In this document: piece after piece, positions 11,664-23,523 of the stretch | Numbering within the stretch: the first letter of the stretch is position 1 | Layout: every line of letters starts with the position of its first letter | From: Halichoerus grypus | Taxonomy: Eukaryota; Chordata; Mammalia; Carnivora; Phocidae | Reading direction: 5' to 3' | DNA length: 64,000 bases | Assembly: GCF_964656455.1 (NCBI RefSeq) | Contig: NC_135722.1 | Coordinates: 46,694,628 to 46,758,627, forward strand | The notes under the pieces: model-generated | What the model was told of the DNA's origin: nothing | The model's input: the letters and a program-made list of their open reading frames with translations, nothing else | Databases searched by the model: none | Program-made: the position numbers and the translations under genes

Positions 11664-14600
11664 TTATTTAATTTAATTTGTTTTTTATTTAATTTTATTA
11701 TGTTATGTTAGTCCCATATGGTACATCATTAGTTTTAATGTAGTGTTCCATGATTCATTGTTTTCGTATAACACCCAGTGCTCCATGCAATATGTGTCCT
11801 CCTTAATACCCATCACCAGGCTAACCCATCCCCCCACCCCCTTCCCCTCTAAAACCCTCAGTTTGTTTCTCAGAGTCCGTAGTCTCTCATGGTTCGTCTC
11901 CCCCTCCGATTTCCCCCCCTTCATTTTCCCCTTCCTTCTCCTAATGTCCTCCATGCTATTCCTTATGTTCCACAAATAAGTGAAACCATATGATAATTGA
12001 CTTTCTCTGCTTGACTTATTGCACTTAGCATAATCTCCAGTCCCATCCATGTTGATGTAAAAGTTGGGTATTCATCCTTTCTGATGGCTGAGTAATATTC
12101 CATTGTATATATGGACCACATCTTCTTTATCCATTCATCTGTTGAAGGGCATCTCGGCTCTTTCCACAGTTTGGCTATTGCGGACATTGCTGCTATGAAC
12201 ATTGGGGTGCATCTGGCCCTTCTTTTCACTACATCTGTGTCTTTAGGGTAAATACCCAGTAGTGCAATTGCTGGGTCATAGGGTAGCTCTATTTTTAATT
12301 TTTTGAGGAACCTCCACACTGTTTTCCAAAGTGGCTATACCAACTTGCATTCCCACCAACAGTGTAAGAGGATTCCCCTTTCTCCACAACCTCTCCAACA
12401 TTTGTTGTTTCTTGCCTTGTCAATTTTTTGCCATTCTAACTGGTGTAAGGTGGTATCTCAATGTGGTTTTGATTTGAATTTCCCTGATGGCTAATGATGA
12501 TGAACATTTTTTCATGTGTCTGTTAGCCATTTGTATGTCTTCTTTTGAGAAGTGTCTGTTCATGTCTTTTGCCCATTTTTTGACTTGATTATTTGTTTTT
12601 TGGGTGTTGAGTTTGAGAAGTTCTTTATAGATCTTGGCTATCAGCCCTTTGTCTGAAGTGTCATTTGCAAATATCTTCTCCCACTGTGTGGGTTGCCTCT
12701 TTGTTTTGTTGACTGTTTCCTTTGCTGTGCAGAAGCTTTTTATCTTGATAAAGTCCCAAAAGTTCATTTTCGCTTTTGTTTCACTTGCCTTTGGAGATAT
12801 ATCTTGAAAGAAGTTGCTGTGGCCGATGTTGAAGAGGTTACTCCCTATGTTTTCCTCTAGGATTTTGATGGATTCCTGTCTCACATTGAGGTCTTTCATC
12901 CACTTTGAGTTTATCTTTGTGAATGGTGTTAGAGAATGGTCGAGTTTCATTCTTCTGTATATAGCTGTCCAATTTTCCCAGCATCATTCATTAAAGAGAC
13001 TGTCTTCTTTCCATTGCATATTTTTTCCTCCTTTGTCGAAGATTCTTTGACCATAGAGTTGAGGGTCCATATCTGGGCTGTCTATTCTGTTCCATTGGTC
13101 TATATGTCTGTTTTTGTGCCAGTACCATGCTGTCTTGGTAATCATGGCTTTGTGATACAGCTTGAAACCAACCAACATGATGCCTCCGGCTTTGTTTTTC
13201 TTTTTCAACATTTCCTTGGTGATTCAGAGTCTTTTCTGGTTCCATACAAATTTTAGGATTGTTTGTTCCAGCACTTTGAAAAATGTCATTGGAATTTTGA
13301 TCAGAATGGTGTGAAGGTATAGATTGCTCTGGGCAGCATAGACATTTTAACAATGTTTATTCTTCCAATCCATGAGCATGGAATGTTTTTCCATCTTTTT
13401 GTGTCTTCTTCAATTTCTTTCATGAGTGTTTTGTAGTTCCTAGAGTATAGATCCTTTACCTCTTTGGTTAGGTTTATTCTGAGGTATCTTACGGTTTTTG
13501 GTGTTACTGTAAATGGAATCGATTCTCTAATTTCTCTTTCTATAGTTGCATTGTTAGTGTATAAGAAAGAAGCTGATTTCTGTGCATTGATTTTGTATCC
13601 TGCCACATTACTGAATTGCTGTATGAGTTCTAGTAATTTGGGGGTGGAGTCTTTTGGGTTTTCCACATAAAGTATCATGTCGTCTGCGAAAAGAGAGAAT
13701 TTGACTTCTTCTTTGCCAATTTGAATACCTTTTATTTCTTTTTGTTGTCTGATTGCTGTTGCTAGGACTTCTAGTACTATGTTGAACAATAGTGGCGAGA
13801 GTGGGCATCCTTGACATGTTCCTGATCTTAAGGGAAAGGCTCTCAGCTTTTCCCCATTGAGGATGATATTCGCTGTGGGGTTTTCATAGATGGATTTTAT
13901 GAACTTGAGGAATGTTCCCTCTATCCCTATACTCTGGAGAGTTTTAATCAGGAAAGGATGTTGTATTTTGTCAAATGCTTTTTCTGCATCAATTGAGAGG
14001 ACCATATGGTTCTTCTTCCTCCTCTTATTAATGTGTTCTATCACATTGATTGATTTGCAAATGTTGAACCACCCTTGCATCCCGGGGATAAATCCCACTT
14101 GGTCGTGGTGGATGATCCTTTTAATGTATTGTTGGATCCTATTAGCTAGGATTTTGTTGAGGATTTTGGAATCCATATTCATCAGGGATATCGGTCTGAA
14201 ATTCTCCTTTTTGTTGGAGTCTTTGCCTGGTTTGGGGATTAAGGTAATGCTGGCCTCATAGAATGAGTTTGGAAGTTTTCCTTCTGTTTCTATTTTTTGA
14301 AACAGCTTCAGTAGAATAGGTATTATTTCTTCTTTAAATGTTTGGTAGAATTCCCCAGGGAATCCATCAGGCCCTGGACTCTTGCTTTTTGGGAGGTTTT
14401 TGATCACTGCTTCAATCTCGTTACTGGTTATTGGCCTATTCAGGTTGTCAATTTCTTCCTGTTTCAGTCTTGGCAGCTTATAGGTTTCCAGGAAGGCCTC
14501 CATTTCATCCAGATTGCTCAGTTTATTGGCATATAGTTGTTGATAATAATTTCTAATAATTGTTTCTATTTCCTTGGTGTTAGTCATGATCTCTCCCCTT

Positions 14601-15193
14601 TCATTCATAATTTTATTAATTTGGGTCCTTTCTCTTTTCTTTTGGATAAGTCTGGCCAGTGGTTTATCGATCTTATTAATTCTTTCGAAGAACCAGCTTC
14701 TAGTTTCATTGATCTGATCTACTGTGTTTCCGGTTTCTAATTCATTGATCTCTGCTCTAATCTTAATTATTTCTCTTCTAATGTGTGGCTTAGGCATTGT
14801 TTGTTGCTTTTTCTCTAGTTCTTTAAGGTGTAGAGTTAGTTGGTGAATTCGGGATTTTTCTATTTTTTTGAGTGAGGCTTGGATGGCTATGTATTTCTCC
14901 CTTAGGACCACCTTTGCAGTATCCCATAGGTTTTGGACCGATGTGTTTTCGTTCTCATTGGTTTCCATGAATTGTTTAAGTTCTTCTTTGATTTCCTGGT
15001 TGACCCAAACATTCTTGAGCAGAGTGGTCTTTAGCTTCCAAGTGTTTGAATTTCTTCCAAATTTTTTCTTGTGATTGAGTTCCAGTTTTAAAGCATTATG
15101 GTCTGAGAATATGCAGGGAATAATCTCAGTCTTTTGGTATTGGTTGAGACCTGATTTGTGACCCAGTATGTGGTCTATTCTAGAGAAAGTTCC
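11664..15193 (-). mobile_element. 5'-truncated L1 insertion with target-site duplication
   Basis: The L1 lies on the minus strand, with its T-rich (poly-A) end at left and the 3' UTR wording of carnivore L1 near 11700-11960. ORF2 pieces run leftward to rightward in reverse order up to 15193. It is flanked by identical 16 bp copies of ATCGCACAGTATTTTT at 11648-11663 and 15194-15209, which defines the insertion (about 3.5 kb). It lacks ORF1, the 5' UTR and the start of ORF2. It is one of the less decayed L1 copies in the window. Confidence 0.9.
13301..14968 (-). pseudogene. L1 ORF2 reverse transcriptase segment (555 codons open)
   Basis: An open frame from the L1 at 11664-15193 covers the reverse-transcriptase domain. 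Fingers and palm motifs are readable: [41 protein letters not shown], the catalytic [10 protein letters not shown] and [13 protein letters not shown]2 is normally about 1275 residues. The endonuclease part is missing by 5' truncation, and the frame breaks at about 13301. The rest continues in other frames: 13211-12984, 12950-12420 ([11 protein letters not shown], then [20 protein letters not shown]) and 12319-11963 (CPSTDEWIKKMW). It is therefore not an active element. Confidence 0.92.
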
Positions 15194-15209
15194 ATCGCAC
15201 AGTATTTTT

Positions 15210-15329
15210 ATTTCTGTGTCTGGCTTATTTCACTTAGCATAATGTCCTCTAGGTTCATCAGTGTTATCACAAATGGCGGGATCTCCTTGTTTCTTAAGGC
15301 TGAATAATATTTTCATTTCATATGTATAT
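15210..15329 (-). mobile_element. Older L1 3' end, right part
   Basis: This continues the element at 11395-11647: TCTGTGTCTGGC, CACTTAGCATAATGTCCTC and AATGGCGGGATCTCC are the usual reverse L1 ORF2 end wording. The HSP90B1 fragment begins where this similarity stops. Confidence 0.65.
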
Positions 15330-15500
15330 ACAGAAGACACAATAGAAGACAGAGAACAAGATGAAGAAATGGATGGAGAGCGAGAAACAGCAAAGAAACC
15401 TATATCTGAAAAAGATGAGTTGTAAATTATACCCTCACCATTTTGATCCTGTGTAGGGAGGGAATGTGAAATTTAAGTCATTTCTTTTGGGAGAGACTTG
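15330..15500 (+). pseudogene. HSP90B1: HSP90B1 (GRP94) processed pseudogene fragment
   Basis: An intronless piece matches the 3' end of the ER chaperone HSP90B1 (endoplasmin). An acidic tail is readable from about 15330: TEDTIEDREQDEEMDGER, then ETAKKPISEKDEL and a stop at 15423-15425. The first ~75 bases of 3' UTR follow in the family's known wording (CTCACCATTT-like, GAATGTGAAATTTA, TTGGGAGAGACTTG), and similarity stops near 15500. The parent tail has more glutamates between EEMD and KDEL, so this copy has small deletions. With 5' and most 3' sequence missing and no promoter, it is a dead retrocopy. Assignment is from recognised wording, not a search. Confidence 0.82.
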
Positions 15501-16074
15501 CCGTTGTGCCAATGACTATGCCCAAGAAGATGGAATGTGCTAATTTATATAAACCGATTAGGGCCCACTCCTGGAAATGGAATGGGGGTCAGTTTTCCAA
15601 AGCATATGGATTGCTTACAGGAGAGGTGGTTGGATAATTGAATGAATGAAAATCTATGCATTGTTAGATAATGGGTAAGGTATGCTTGAGAGGCAACCAA
15701 AAATTGTCTTACTACATTTTCAAGTGAGCACAATGAGCTTCGACCTTGACTATGTTTGGAGCCCCTGCAGCAGAAACAGGTGTTGGCAGAGTTGCCGGAG
15801 TTTAGTAGGAACTAAATAACTCTATGATAGATTTGTTTATTTGGTCCTCAGCGCTGACTTCCAAGTCCCTGGGCTATCTCTTTCAGCCCTGCATGGTCTG
15901 ACAAGCTAAAAAACCAGCATAAACATCTCTTCTAGGCTCCCTTGCAGCTAGGGTCCTGGATGTGACCTACATTCTGCTAGTGAAACGTACTCATGCATTT
16001 GGAAAGTAGGAGTGAGGCGGAGGCTATTTTCCATTTGCTTTTGGCTTTATTTGTTTTGCTCGTAAATAAAGTTG

Positions 16075-16205
16075 TAGAAATAATTCCACAGGTGTTGAGA
16101 AGCAGATACTATGATGGCAACTTCCTTATCTTGATTCTTGAGAAGTTAAGTAACTTGCCCAAGATTACATAGATAACAGGTGACATAGTTCAAGCTCAGG
16201 TGTCT
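16075..16205 (-). repeat. MIR, minus, diverged
   Basis: AGAAGTTAAGTAACTTGCCC and AAGATTACATAGATAACAGG are the reverse MIR core. Confidence 0.65.
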
Positions 16206-17194
16206 GAGCTTGAAGAGTTGAGGTTTGTGCGGTCGTGCAGAAGTAGTGGCTTCCCTGGCAGATTACGGCTGGTGTCTTCTGGGAATTCCTGAAGGCCCAG
16301 CCTATAGCCTACCCTTCTTGCTCTTCCAAGCTTTTTGTAAGTTCTCAGTTCTCTATATTATATACTTCTAGAGACATTTCAGTTTCTTTTTTTTTTTTTT
16401 TAACATTAGAAAACCATGTGTTTATTATAGTAAAATATCTTCCTAAAAGCTTAAAAATGCTAGATTTAAATATTTTGTACTGATATAAAAACATGATAAT
16501 TAACTCAAGTTAATTTCCTGATTTATTTTTAAATAATAATAATCTCACCGACTGTAATGCTTATATAAACCTTTATAGATTTTATGCATATTATCCGAGT
16601 CAGTAATCACATACCTCTGTTAAGGTTTATTTTTAGTCTGATTTTATAAATGAAAAAAATGAGTTATGGAAGAAGTTTTTGGAAGCATTTCAAGGTCTCA
16701 TACCCAGTAAATAGCAGAATTTAGAATTGGAGCTCTTATTTTCATGACTTCTAATTTATTATCCTCTTTTGGCTTTAACATGTAACCTCATTGATTTTAT
16801 CAAATTAACTAAATAATTCCCTTCTCCGCACATTCATATTTATAAATTAATCTTCTGAAATGTTGTACCAATATATACTCCAACCAGAAACTGCACCTAA
16901 GGTGGTGAGACATTTCAGTTTCTTGCACTGAAACCTCATTCACAGAAAAAGGGAAACACTTTTCTGGGATTTGAGCAGAGCTAGTTTATCTCCAGAAATT
17001 CCAGGTTTCCTAATTACAATCATGCCATGGGTATGGATTAATAACCAGGTTTCTCCCAACAGGCAGGGGCAAGTACCTGTGCTTTGGCACAGCCATAGAA
17101 TAGCCCAAATAGAGGAACTTAGGAAATACGGCACCAATCAGGCTTGGATTCCATGGGTCCTGCCTCTACCAGGTGCGTGGGGGATGAGAATCTC

Positions 17195-17370
17195 TCTCAC
17201 TGTGTGCCCACTCTGTGCCAGAGCCTGTACTTAGCCCTTCACATAGTCTCATCCATAACTAACTTTAACCCTGCAAAGCGGTATGATTGCCCTCAGTTTA
17301 CAGATGGGAAAACAGACTCTGACCAAGATCTTGCAGATAATAAATGACAGGATCAGTGTTAACATTCAGG
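17195..17370 (-). repeat. MIR, minus, diverged
   Basis: TTTACAGATGGGAAAACAGA and CCAAGATCTTGCAGATAATA match the reverse MIR core. Confidence 0.65.
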
Positions 17371-17452
17371 GCTATCTCCACACTCAGCTTATACATGTTT
17401 ACATTAAAAAAAAATCTTCCCTCTTCTTAATTATAAAAGTAATACCTGTTCA

Positions 17453-17649
17453 GGGCTCCTGGGTGGCTCAGTCGGTTAAGCATCAAACTTTTGGTTTCAG
17501 CTCAGGTCATGATCTCAGGGCCGTGAGATCAAGCCCTGCATGAGACTCTACACTCAGCAGGGAGTCTGCTTGAGATTCTTTCTCTTCCTCTGCCCCTCCC
17601 CTCCCCACTCTTTCTCGCTATAATAAATAAATAATCTTTTAAAAAATAC
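17453..17649 (+). mobile_element. Can-SINE, plus
   Basis: Head GGGCTCCTGGGTGGCTCAG and tail TATAATAAATAAATAATC. Duplication AAGTAATACMTGTTCA (17437-17452, 17650-17665) with one mismatch. Confidence 0.9.
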
Positions 17650-17792
17650 AAGTAATACATGTTCATTGTAGAAACTTTATCATCATCCCTTTGGTGTCAT
17701 GGTAGCAAGATGGAAGCAAGGGCTACTTTTTCTACAAATGTATTTACATAACTGTAAAGTCCCTGCTTCTATCACATATGCTGCCCAGTTTT

Positions 17793-17946
17793 GTTTTTTT
17801 TTTAAGACTTTATTTATTTGAGAGAGAGAGAGAGCACAAGCAGAGGCAGAGGGAGAAGCAGGGTTCCCACTGAGCAGGGAGCCTGATGCAGGACTAGATC
17901 CCAGGACCCTGGGATCATAACCTGAGCCGAAGGCAGACACTTCACA
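17793..17946 (-). mobile_element. Can-SINE, minus, head truncated
   Basis: The reverse copy stops at AAGGCAGACACTTCA and lacks the last ~25 bases of the tRNA head. Duplication CTGCCCAGTTTT at 17781-17792 and 17947-17958 shows truncation at insertion. Confidence 0.87.
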
Positions 17947-18863
17947 CTGCCCAGTTTTTGATGTAAGATATATGAACTTTATTTTTACCTTTTCCTTTTC
18001 TCTTTATTTTCTTTTTTTCTTGAACATTGACATGAACAATATTTTAGAAATAAGAAATAATTGACAAACTGGCTTGTGTTGACCTAGTAATAAATGAAAG
18101 GGTATTGTTAGTTATCTGCAAGAAAATTGCAGAATGGATAAACAGATAATTGCAAGGAATCATAGGTTACACCTTAACTTGTTATCTTATTAATAGGCTC
18201 TGTGAACTAATTTAAAAGGATAACGGCATCTCTAATATCAGTAATCTTATATAATGATTTTAAAGACTGACCTGCATGTGTGTGTGTGTGTTGATTGTCC
18301 ATTCTCTTCCCACAGGCTTTAGGCAATAGTCAGCAGTGTTGCCACAAGAATTGAAAAGATGTTATCTGTTACCTCTTTAGCCTAAATGGATCCAGGACAA
18401 TAATTCACCATAATCAGGTGTCCACAATTCTACGGCAGCAGGAGAAATTCACTTATACTTTATGGCTGAAAGGGAACTATGAACAAACAGTGAAAATTTC
18501 CATGATTTTCAAAAATGGTTGGGATCTAGACTTCATTCAGTTTTCAGTTACTTTGGTGGTTATGTTAATAAAAACCACCTCCACTCTAGTTCTTCTTCTC
18601 TTCTTCTTCTATGGCAATATAGTCAGATGGCTCAACAATTAAAATGTATAAAGAGATAATCACTGAAAACCTCCCTTCCATTTTCTACCTCCATCTACCC
18701 AGTCACCTCCTTAATTTCTTTGATATCTTTCTAGATTCTTTATGTATATATAAACAAATACAAATACAGATAGATTCTTGTTTTTCTTCTTTCTTTACCC
18801 AGAACATAGCAGAATATCCACTGTTCTGCACTTTGTTTTTCTCATTTAAAAGTGTATCTTGGA

Positions 18864-19053
18864 GGGGTGACTGGGTGACTCAGTCAGTTAAGCATCCAAC
18901 TCTCAATTTCAGCTCAGGTCATGATCTGAGGGTTGTCAGATCAAGCCCTGCCATTGGACTCCACATTGAGCATGGAACCTGCTGAAGATTCTCTCTCTCT
19001 CCCTCTGCCCCCACCTACATCCCACCTCCCCGCTGCTTGCTCTCTCTCTCAAA
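18864..19053 (+). mobile_element. Can-SINE, plus
   Basis: Diverged head GGGTGACTGGGTGACTCAG, CT-rich body and short A tail. Duplication AAAGTGTATCTTGGAG at 18848-18863 and 19054-19069. Confidence 0.88.
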
Positions 19054-20035
19054 AAAGTGTATCTTGGAGATCTTTCCATATTAAAACATATAGAGCTTCC
19101 TCATTCCTTTTTGCAGCTGCATAATGTTCTATTTTATTTTATTTTATTTTATTATGTTAGTTTTTGATGTAGTGTTCCATGACTCATTGTTTGCGTATAA
19201 TACCCAGTGAGTGCTCTATGCAATATGTATCCTCCTTAATACCCACCACCGGGCTAACCCATCCCCTCACCCCCTTCCCCTCTAAAACCCTCAGTTTGTT
19301 TCTCGGAGTCCATAGTCTGTCATGGTTCGTCCTCCCCTCCGATTTCCCCCCTTCATTTTTCCCTTCCTACTATCTTCTTTTTTTTTTTTTAAACATATCA
19401 TGTGTTATTTATTTCAGAGGTACAGGTCTGTGATTCATTGGTCTTACACAATTCACAGCGCTCACCATAGCACATACCCTCCCCAATGTCCATCACCCAG
19501 CCACCCTATCCCTCCCACCCCCCACCACTCCAGCAACCCTCAGTTTGTTTCCTGAGATTAAGAGTCTCTTATGATTTGTCTCCCTCTCTTGTTTCATCTT
19601 GTTGCATTTTTTCCCTCCCTTCCCCTATGCTCCTCTGTCTTGTTTCTTAAATTCCTCGTATTAGTGAGATCATATGATACTTGTTTTTCTCTGATTGACT
19701 TATTTCACTTAGCATAATACCCTCTAGTTCCATCCACATCGTTGCAAATAGCAAGATTTCGTGGGGTTTTTTTGATGGCTGCATAATATTCCATTGTATA
19801 TATATACCATATCTTCTTTATCCATTCATCTGTTGATGGACATCTAGGCTCTTTCCATAGTTTGGCTATTGTGGACATTGCTGCTATAAACATTGGGGTG
19901 CATGTGCCCCTTCGGATCACTACATTTGTATCTTTGGGGTAAATACCCAGTAGTGAAATTTCTGGGTCGTAGGGTAGCTCTATCTTCAACTTTTTGAGGA
20001 ACCTCCATACTGTTTTCCAGAGTGGCTGCACCATC

Positions 20036-20095
20036 TAAGCCTCATTTTCTTAATGTGTAAATGAGGATAATCATTAGAGTAATAATTATTATTAT
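20036..20095 (+). repeat. MIR-like patch inside the rearranged L1
   Basis: AAGCCTCATTTTCTTAATGT and AAATGAGGATAATCATTAG resemble the plus-strand MIR core. It lies exactly at the junction between L1 3' and 5' parts. Confidence 0.45.
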
Positions 20096-20175
20096 CTGTT
20101 GCTTTGGGATGGAATGTTCTGAATATATCTGTGAAGTCCATTTGGTCCAGTGTGTCACTTAAAGCCTTTATTTCC

Positions 20176-20379
20176 AGGCGCCTGGGTGGCTCAGTCGTTA
20201 AGCGTCTGCCTTCGGCTCAGGTCATGATCCCAGGGTCCTGGGATCGAGCCCCACATCGGGCTCCCTGCTCCACGGGAAGTCTGCTTCTCCCTCTCCCACT
20301 CCCCCTGCTTGTGTTCCCTCTCTCGCTGTGTCTCTCTCTGTCAAATAAATAAATAAAATCTTTTAAAAAAAATAATAAA
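20176..20379 (+). mobile_element. Can-SINE, plus, inside L1 ORF2
   Basis: Near-consensus copy. Perfect 16 bp duplication TAAAGCCTTTATTTCC at 20160-20175 and 20380-20395. The L1 frame reads on after it is removed. Confidence 0.94.
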
Positions 20380-20428
20380 TAAAGCCTTTATTTCCTTGTT
20401 GATCTTTTGCTTAAATGATCTGTCCATT

Positions 20429-20881
20429 TCAGTGAGGCAGGGTGTTAAAGTCCCATACTATTATTGTATTGTTGTCGATGTGTTTCTTTGATTTTGTTAT
20501 TAATTGGCTTATATAATTGGCTGCTCCCATGTTAGGGGCATAGATATTTACAATTGTTAGATCTTCTTGTTGGATAGACACTTTAAGTAGGATATAGTGT
20601 CCTTCCTCATCTCTTATGATAGTCTTTGGTTTAAAATCGAATTTGTCTGATATAAGGATTGCCACCCCAGCTTTCTTTTGATGTCCATTAACATGGTAAA
20701 TGGTTTTCCACCCCCTCACTTTCAATCTGGAGGTGTCTTTGGGTCTAAAATGAGTCTCTTGCAGGCAGCATATTGATGGGTCTTGTTTTTTTATCCAATC
20801 TGATACCCTGTGTCTTTTGATTGGGGCATTTCTCCCATTTACATTCAGGGTAACTATTGAAAGATACGAATTTAGTGCCAT
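20429..20881 (-). pseudogene. L1 ORF2 endonuclease N-terminal part
   Basis: A 150-codon minus-strand frame starts like L1 ORF2 (LSIVTLNVNG). It carries the endonuclease motif CCLQETHF and GVAILISDK, then INIYAPN-type wording. It ends where the element loses its middle. This is the apurinic-type endonuclease that nicks target DNA in active L1. Here it is a fragment. Confidence 0.88.
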
Positions 20882-20962
20882 TGTATTGCCTGTAAGGTGA
20901 CTGTTACTGTATATTGTCTCTGTTCTTTTCTGGTCTATGTTACTTTTAGGCTCTTTCTTTGC

Positions 20963-21855
20963 TTAGAGGACCCCTTTCAATATTTCTTGTAGGGCTGGTT
21001 TGGTGTTTGCAAATTCTTTTAGTTTTTGTTTGTTCTGAAAGCTTTTTATCTCTCCTTCTATTTTCAATGACAGCCTAGCTGGATATACTATTCTTGGCTG
21101 CATATTTTTCTCATTTAGTGCTCTGAATATATCATGCCAATCCTTTCTGGCCTGCCAGGTCTCTGTGGATAGGTCTGCTGCCAATCTAATATTTCTACTG
21201 TTGTAGGTTACAGACCTCTTGTCCCAAGCTGCTTTCAGGATTTTCTCTTTGTCTCTGAGACTTGTAAGTTTTACTATTAAATGTTGGGGTGTTGACCTAT
21301 TTTTATTGATTTTGAGGGGGGTTCTCTGTGCTTCCTGGATTTGATGCCTGTTCCCCTCCCCAAATTAGGGAAGTTCTCTGCTATAATTTGCTCCAGTATA
21401 CCTTCTGCCCCTCTATCTCTTTATTCTTCTGGGATCCCAATTATTCTAATATTGTTTCATCTTATGGTATCACTTATCTCTCGAATTCTGCCCTCGTGAT
21501 CCAGTAGTTATTTATCTCTCTTTTCCTCAGCTTCTTTATTCTCCATCATTTGGTCTTCTATATCACTAATTGTCTCTTCTGCCTCATTTATCCTAGCAGT
21601 TAGAGCCCCCATTTTTGATTGCACCTCATTAAAAGCCTTTTTGATTTCAACTTGGTTAGATTTTAGTTCTTTTATTTCTCCAGAAAGGGATGCTCTAGTA
21701 TCTTCCATGCTTTTTTCAAGCCCAGCTAGTATCTTTAAAATCGTCATTCTGAACTCTAGTTCCAACATCTTACTAATGTCCGTATTGATTAGGTCCCTGG
21801 CAGTCAGTACTGCCTCTTGTTCTTTTTTTTGAGGTGAGTTTTTCCATCTTGTCAT
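20963..21855 (-). pseudogene. L1 ORF1 remnants (coiled coil and C-terminal part)
   Basis: Minus-strand pieces of the L1 RNA-binding protein. At 21855-21508 there is a coiled-coil N-terminal part (MTRWKNSPQKKEQEAV, then EEKIKEL-like heptads and INEAEETISDIEDQM). At 21184-20963 there is the C-terminal domain (RKDWHDIFRALNEKNMQPRI, then KPALQEILKGVL). The stretch between has frameshifts. Confidence 0.85.
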
Positions 21856-23147
21856 TTTGTCCAGAGGTGAATAGATGAATGAGAGAACAAAATGCTAAAA
21901 GTGTAACAACGACCCCAGAAAAATATGCACTTCTAGAAAGTGGTCGCTTTTCTGTTCATAGAGTTGCTGCTATTCTTTTCTTCGATCTCCTGTTGAGTTT
22001 GTAGGTGTTCAGAATGGTTTGATACCTATCTAGCTGAATTCCTGGGACCAGACGAAATTTTGGTCTCCTACTCCTCCGCCATCTTGCTCCTTCTCCTCAT
22101 AACGTTTTATTTTATGGATGTCCTAAAATTTCTATTTCCAGCCACTTATTGAAGGACGTTTGAGTTGCTTCTAATCTTTTGCTGCTACAAACAGACAGTG
22201 ATGAATGGCTTTGTTCAGATGTCATTTTTCAGACATGAAAGTCAATCCATATTAAAAATATATGTATTTATTTAATTTAAATAGATATTTTAAGATTTAA
22301 GATTTTTGTAGAACTTATGTGTGTACACTCCTACCACTAATGTTTGAAATGCCTGTTTCCCTAGTCTTGCAAGGAGAGTGTGTTATCAAACTTTGGATTT
22401 TTGTTTCATATGTTTAAGATTCATTTATATTTCTTTGAATTCATATCCTTTGCCTATTTTCTTTTGGGTTACTTATTGATAATCTGGTAGCTCTTTATAT
22501 ATGAGGGAGATTATTCCTTTGTGATCTCATATGAAAACATTCCTCCGAGTTTATTATTTCTTTTTTTGACTTATGTTTTTAAAACATCAGAGTTTATTTT
22601 TGGATGATTGAACTTATTAATCCTTCACGGCTTCTGGATTTTGGGTGATAGGCTTTTCCTCACTACAAGATGAAAAGTATTTTCCCATTTTTCTTTTCAC
22701 ATTTTTGAAGTTTTTAGAAAAGTTAAGTCTTTTATGCATTTGAAATTAACCCAGTGAGACATGAGGAATGGTTTTGACTTCATTTTTGTCTAAGTGGCTA
22801 CTCATTTGTCCTAGTACCATTTATTTAGTAATCCATATTTTCTCCAATGAGATGTCAGCTTTATTATATTGTGTCTGTGTATGATTTTGCAACCATTTTT
22901 GGAAATTATATCCTACTCCATTAGCCGTCTATGTATGTTCATGCCAACATTACACTGTTCTGCTTACTGAGGCTTCATAACATCTTTTAATATCTGGTAG
23001 TGCAGATCCACCTCTCCCCATCATTGCTCTTCTTTTTCACACTTTTTGTCATTATTCTTGCCCCTTTCTTTTTCTAGGTAAACTTTAGAATCAATTTATC
23101 TAGTTAATAATAAAAAGCCTGTTGGGTCACTCACATTAAAAATTTTA

Positions 23148-23318
23148 GGGCACCTGGGTGGCTTAGATGGTTAAGCGTCTGCCTTTGGCTCAGGTCATGA
23201 TCCCAGGGTCCTGGGATCGAGTCCCACATTGGGCTCCCTGCTCCTTGGGAGCCTGCTTCTCCCTCTGCCTCTCTCTCTCTGTCTCTCATGAATAAATAAA
23301 TAAAATCTTTAAAAAAAA
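23148..23318 (+). mobile_element. Can-SINE, plus, first of tandem pair
   Basis: Head GGGCACCTGGGTGGCTTAG with the shorter CTCTCATGAATAAATAAATA tail type. It is followed after ~7 bp by a second copy in the same orientation, probably inserted in its A-rich tail. Confidence 0.9.
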
Positions 23319-23325
23319 TTTTTTT

Positions 23326-23523
23326 GGGGCGCCTGGGTGGCTCAGTCGTCGAGCATCTGCCTTCGGCTCAGGTCATGATCCCAGGGTCCTGGGATCCAGC
23401 CCCACATTGGGCTCTCTGCTCCACAGGAAGCCTGCTTCTCCCTCTCCCACTCCCCCTGCTTGTGTTCCCTCTCTTGCTGTGTCTCTCTCTGTCAAATAAA
23501 TAAATAAAAATCTTAAAAAAAAA
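23326..23523 (+). mobile_element. Can-SINE, plus, second of tandem pair
   Basis: Near-consensus GGGGCGCCTGGGTGGCTCAG head and CTGTCAAATAAATAAATAAA tail, a different subtype from its neighbour at 23148. Confidence 0.92.

Larger units (their letters stand above)
15501..17452. other. Intergenic, two MIR relics, no gene seen
   Basis: Unique-looking sequence after the HSP90B1 fragment. No exon or RNA gene found. A poly-T run lies near 16387-16400. Confidence 0.55.
19138..22098 (-). mobile_element. Rearranged L1 with 5' end, flanked by imperfect target duplication
   Basis: This is a minus-strand L1. The 5' UTR start lies near 22096 (reverse complement of GATGGCGGAGGAGTAGGAG wording). ORF1 pieces are at 21855-20963, the ORF2 endonuclease part at 20881-20429, and 3'-end material at 20035-19138. 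Flanks ATAATGTTCTATTTTAT (19121-19137) and ATAACGTTTTATTTTAT (22099-22115) match at 15 of 17, consistent with an aged target duplication. About 2.5 kb of ORF2 is missing. A second L1 3' end begins after the T run near 19380-19391, and a MIR-like patch sits at 20036-20095. A SINE interrupts at 20176-20379. Confidence 0.75.

Noticed and set aside
23148..23523. Adjacent repeated blocks as a CRISPR-like or tandem array
   Set aside because: They are two different Can-SINE subtypes next to each other, and the genome is mammalian.
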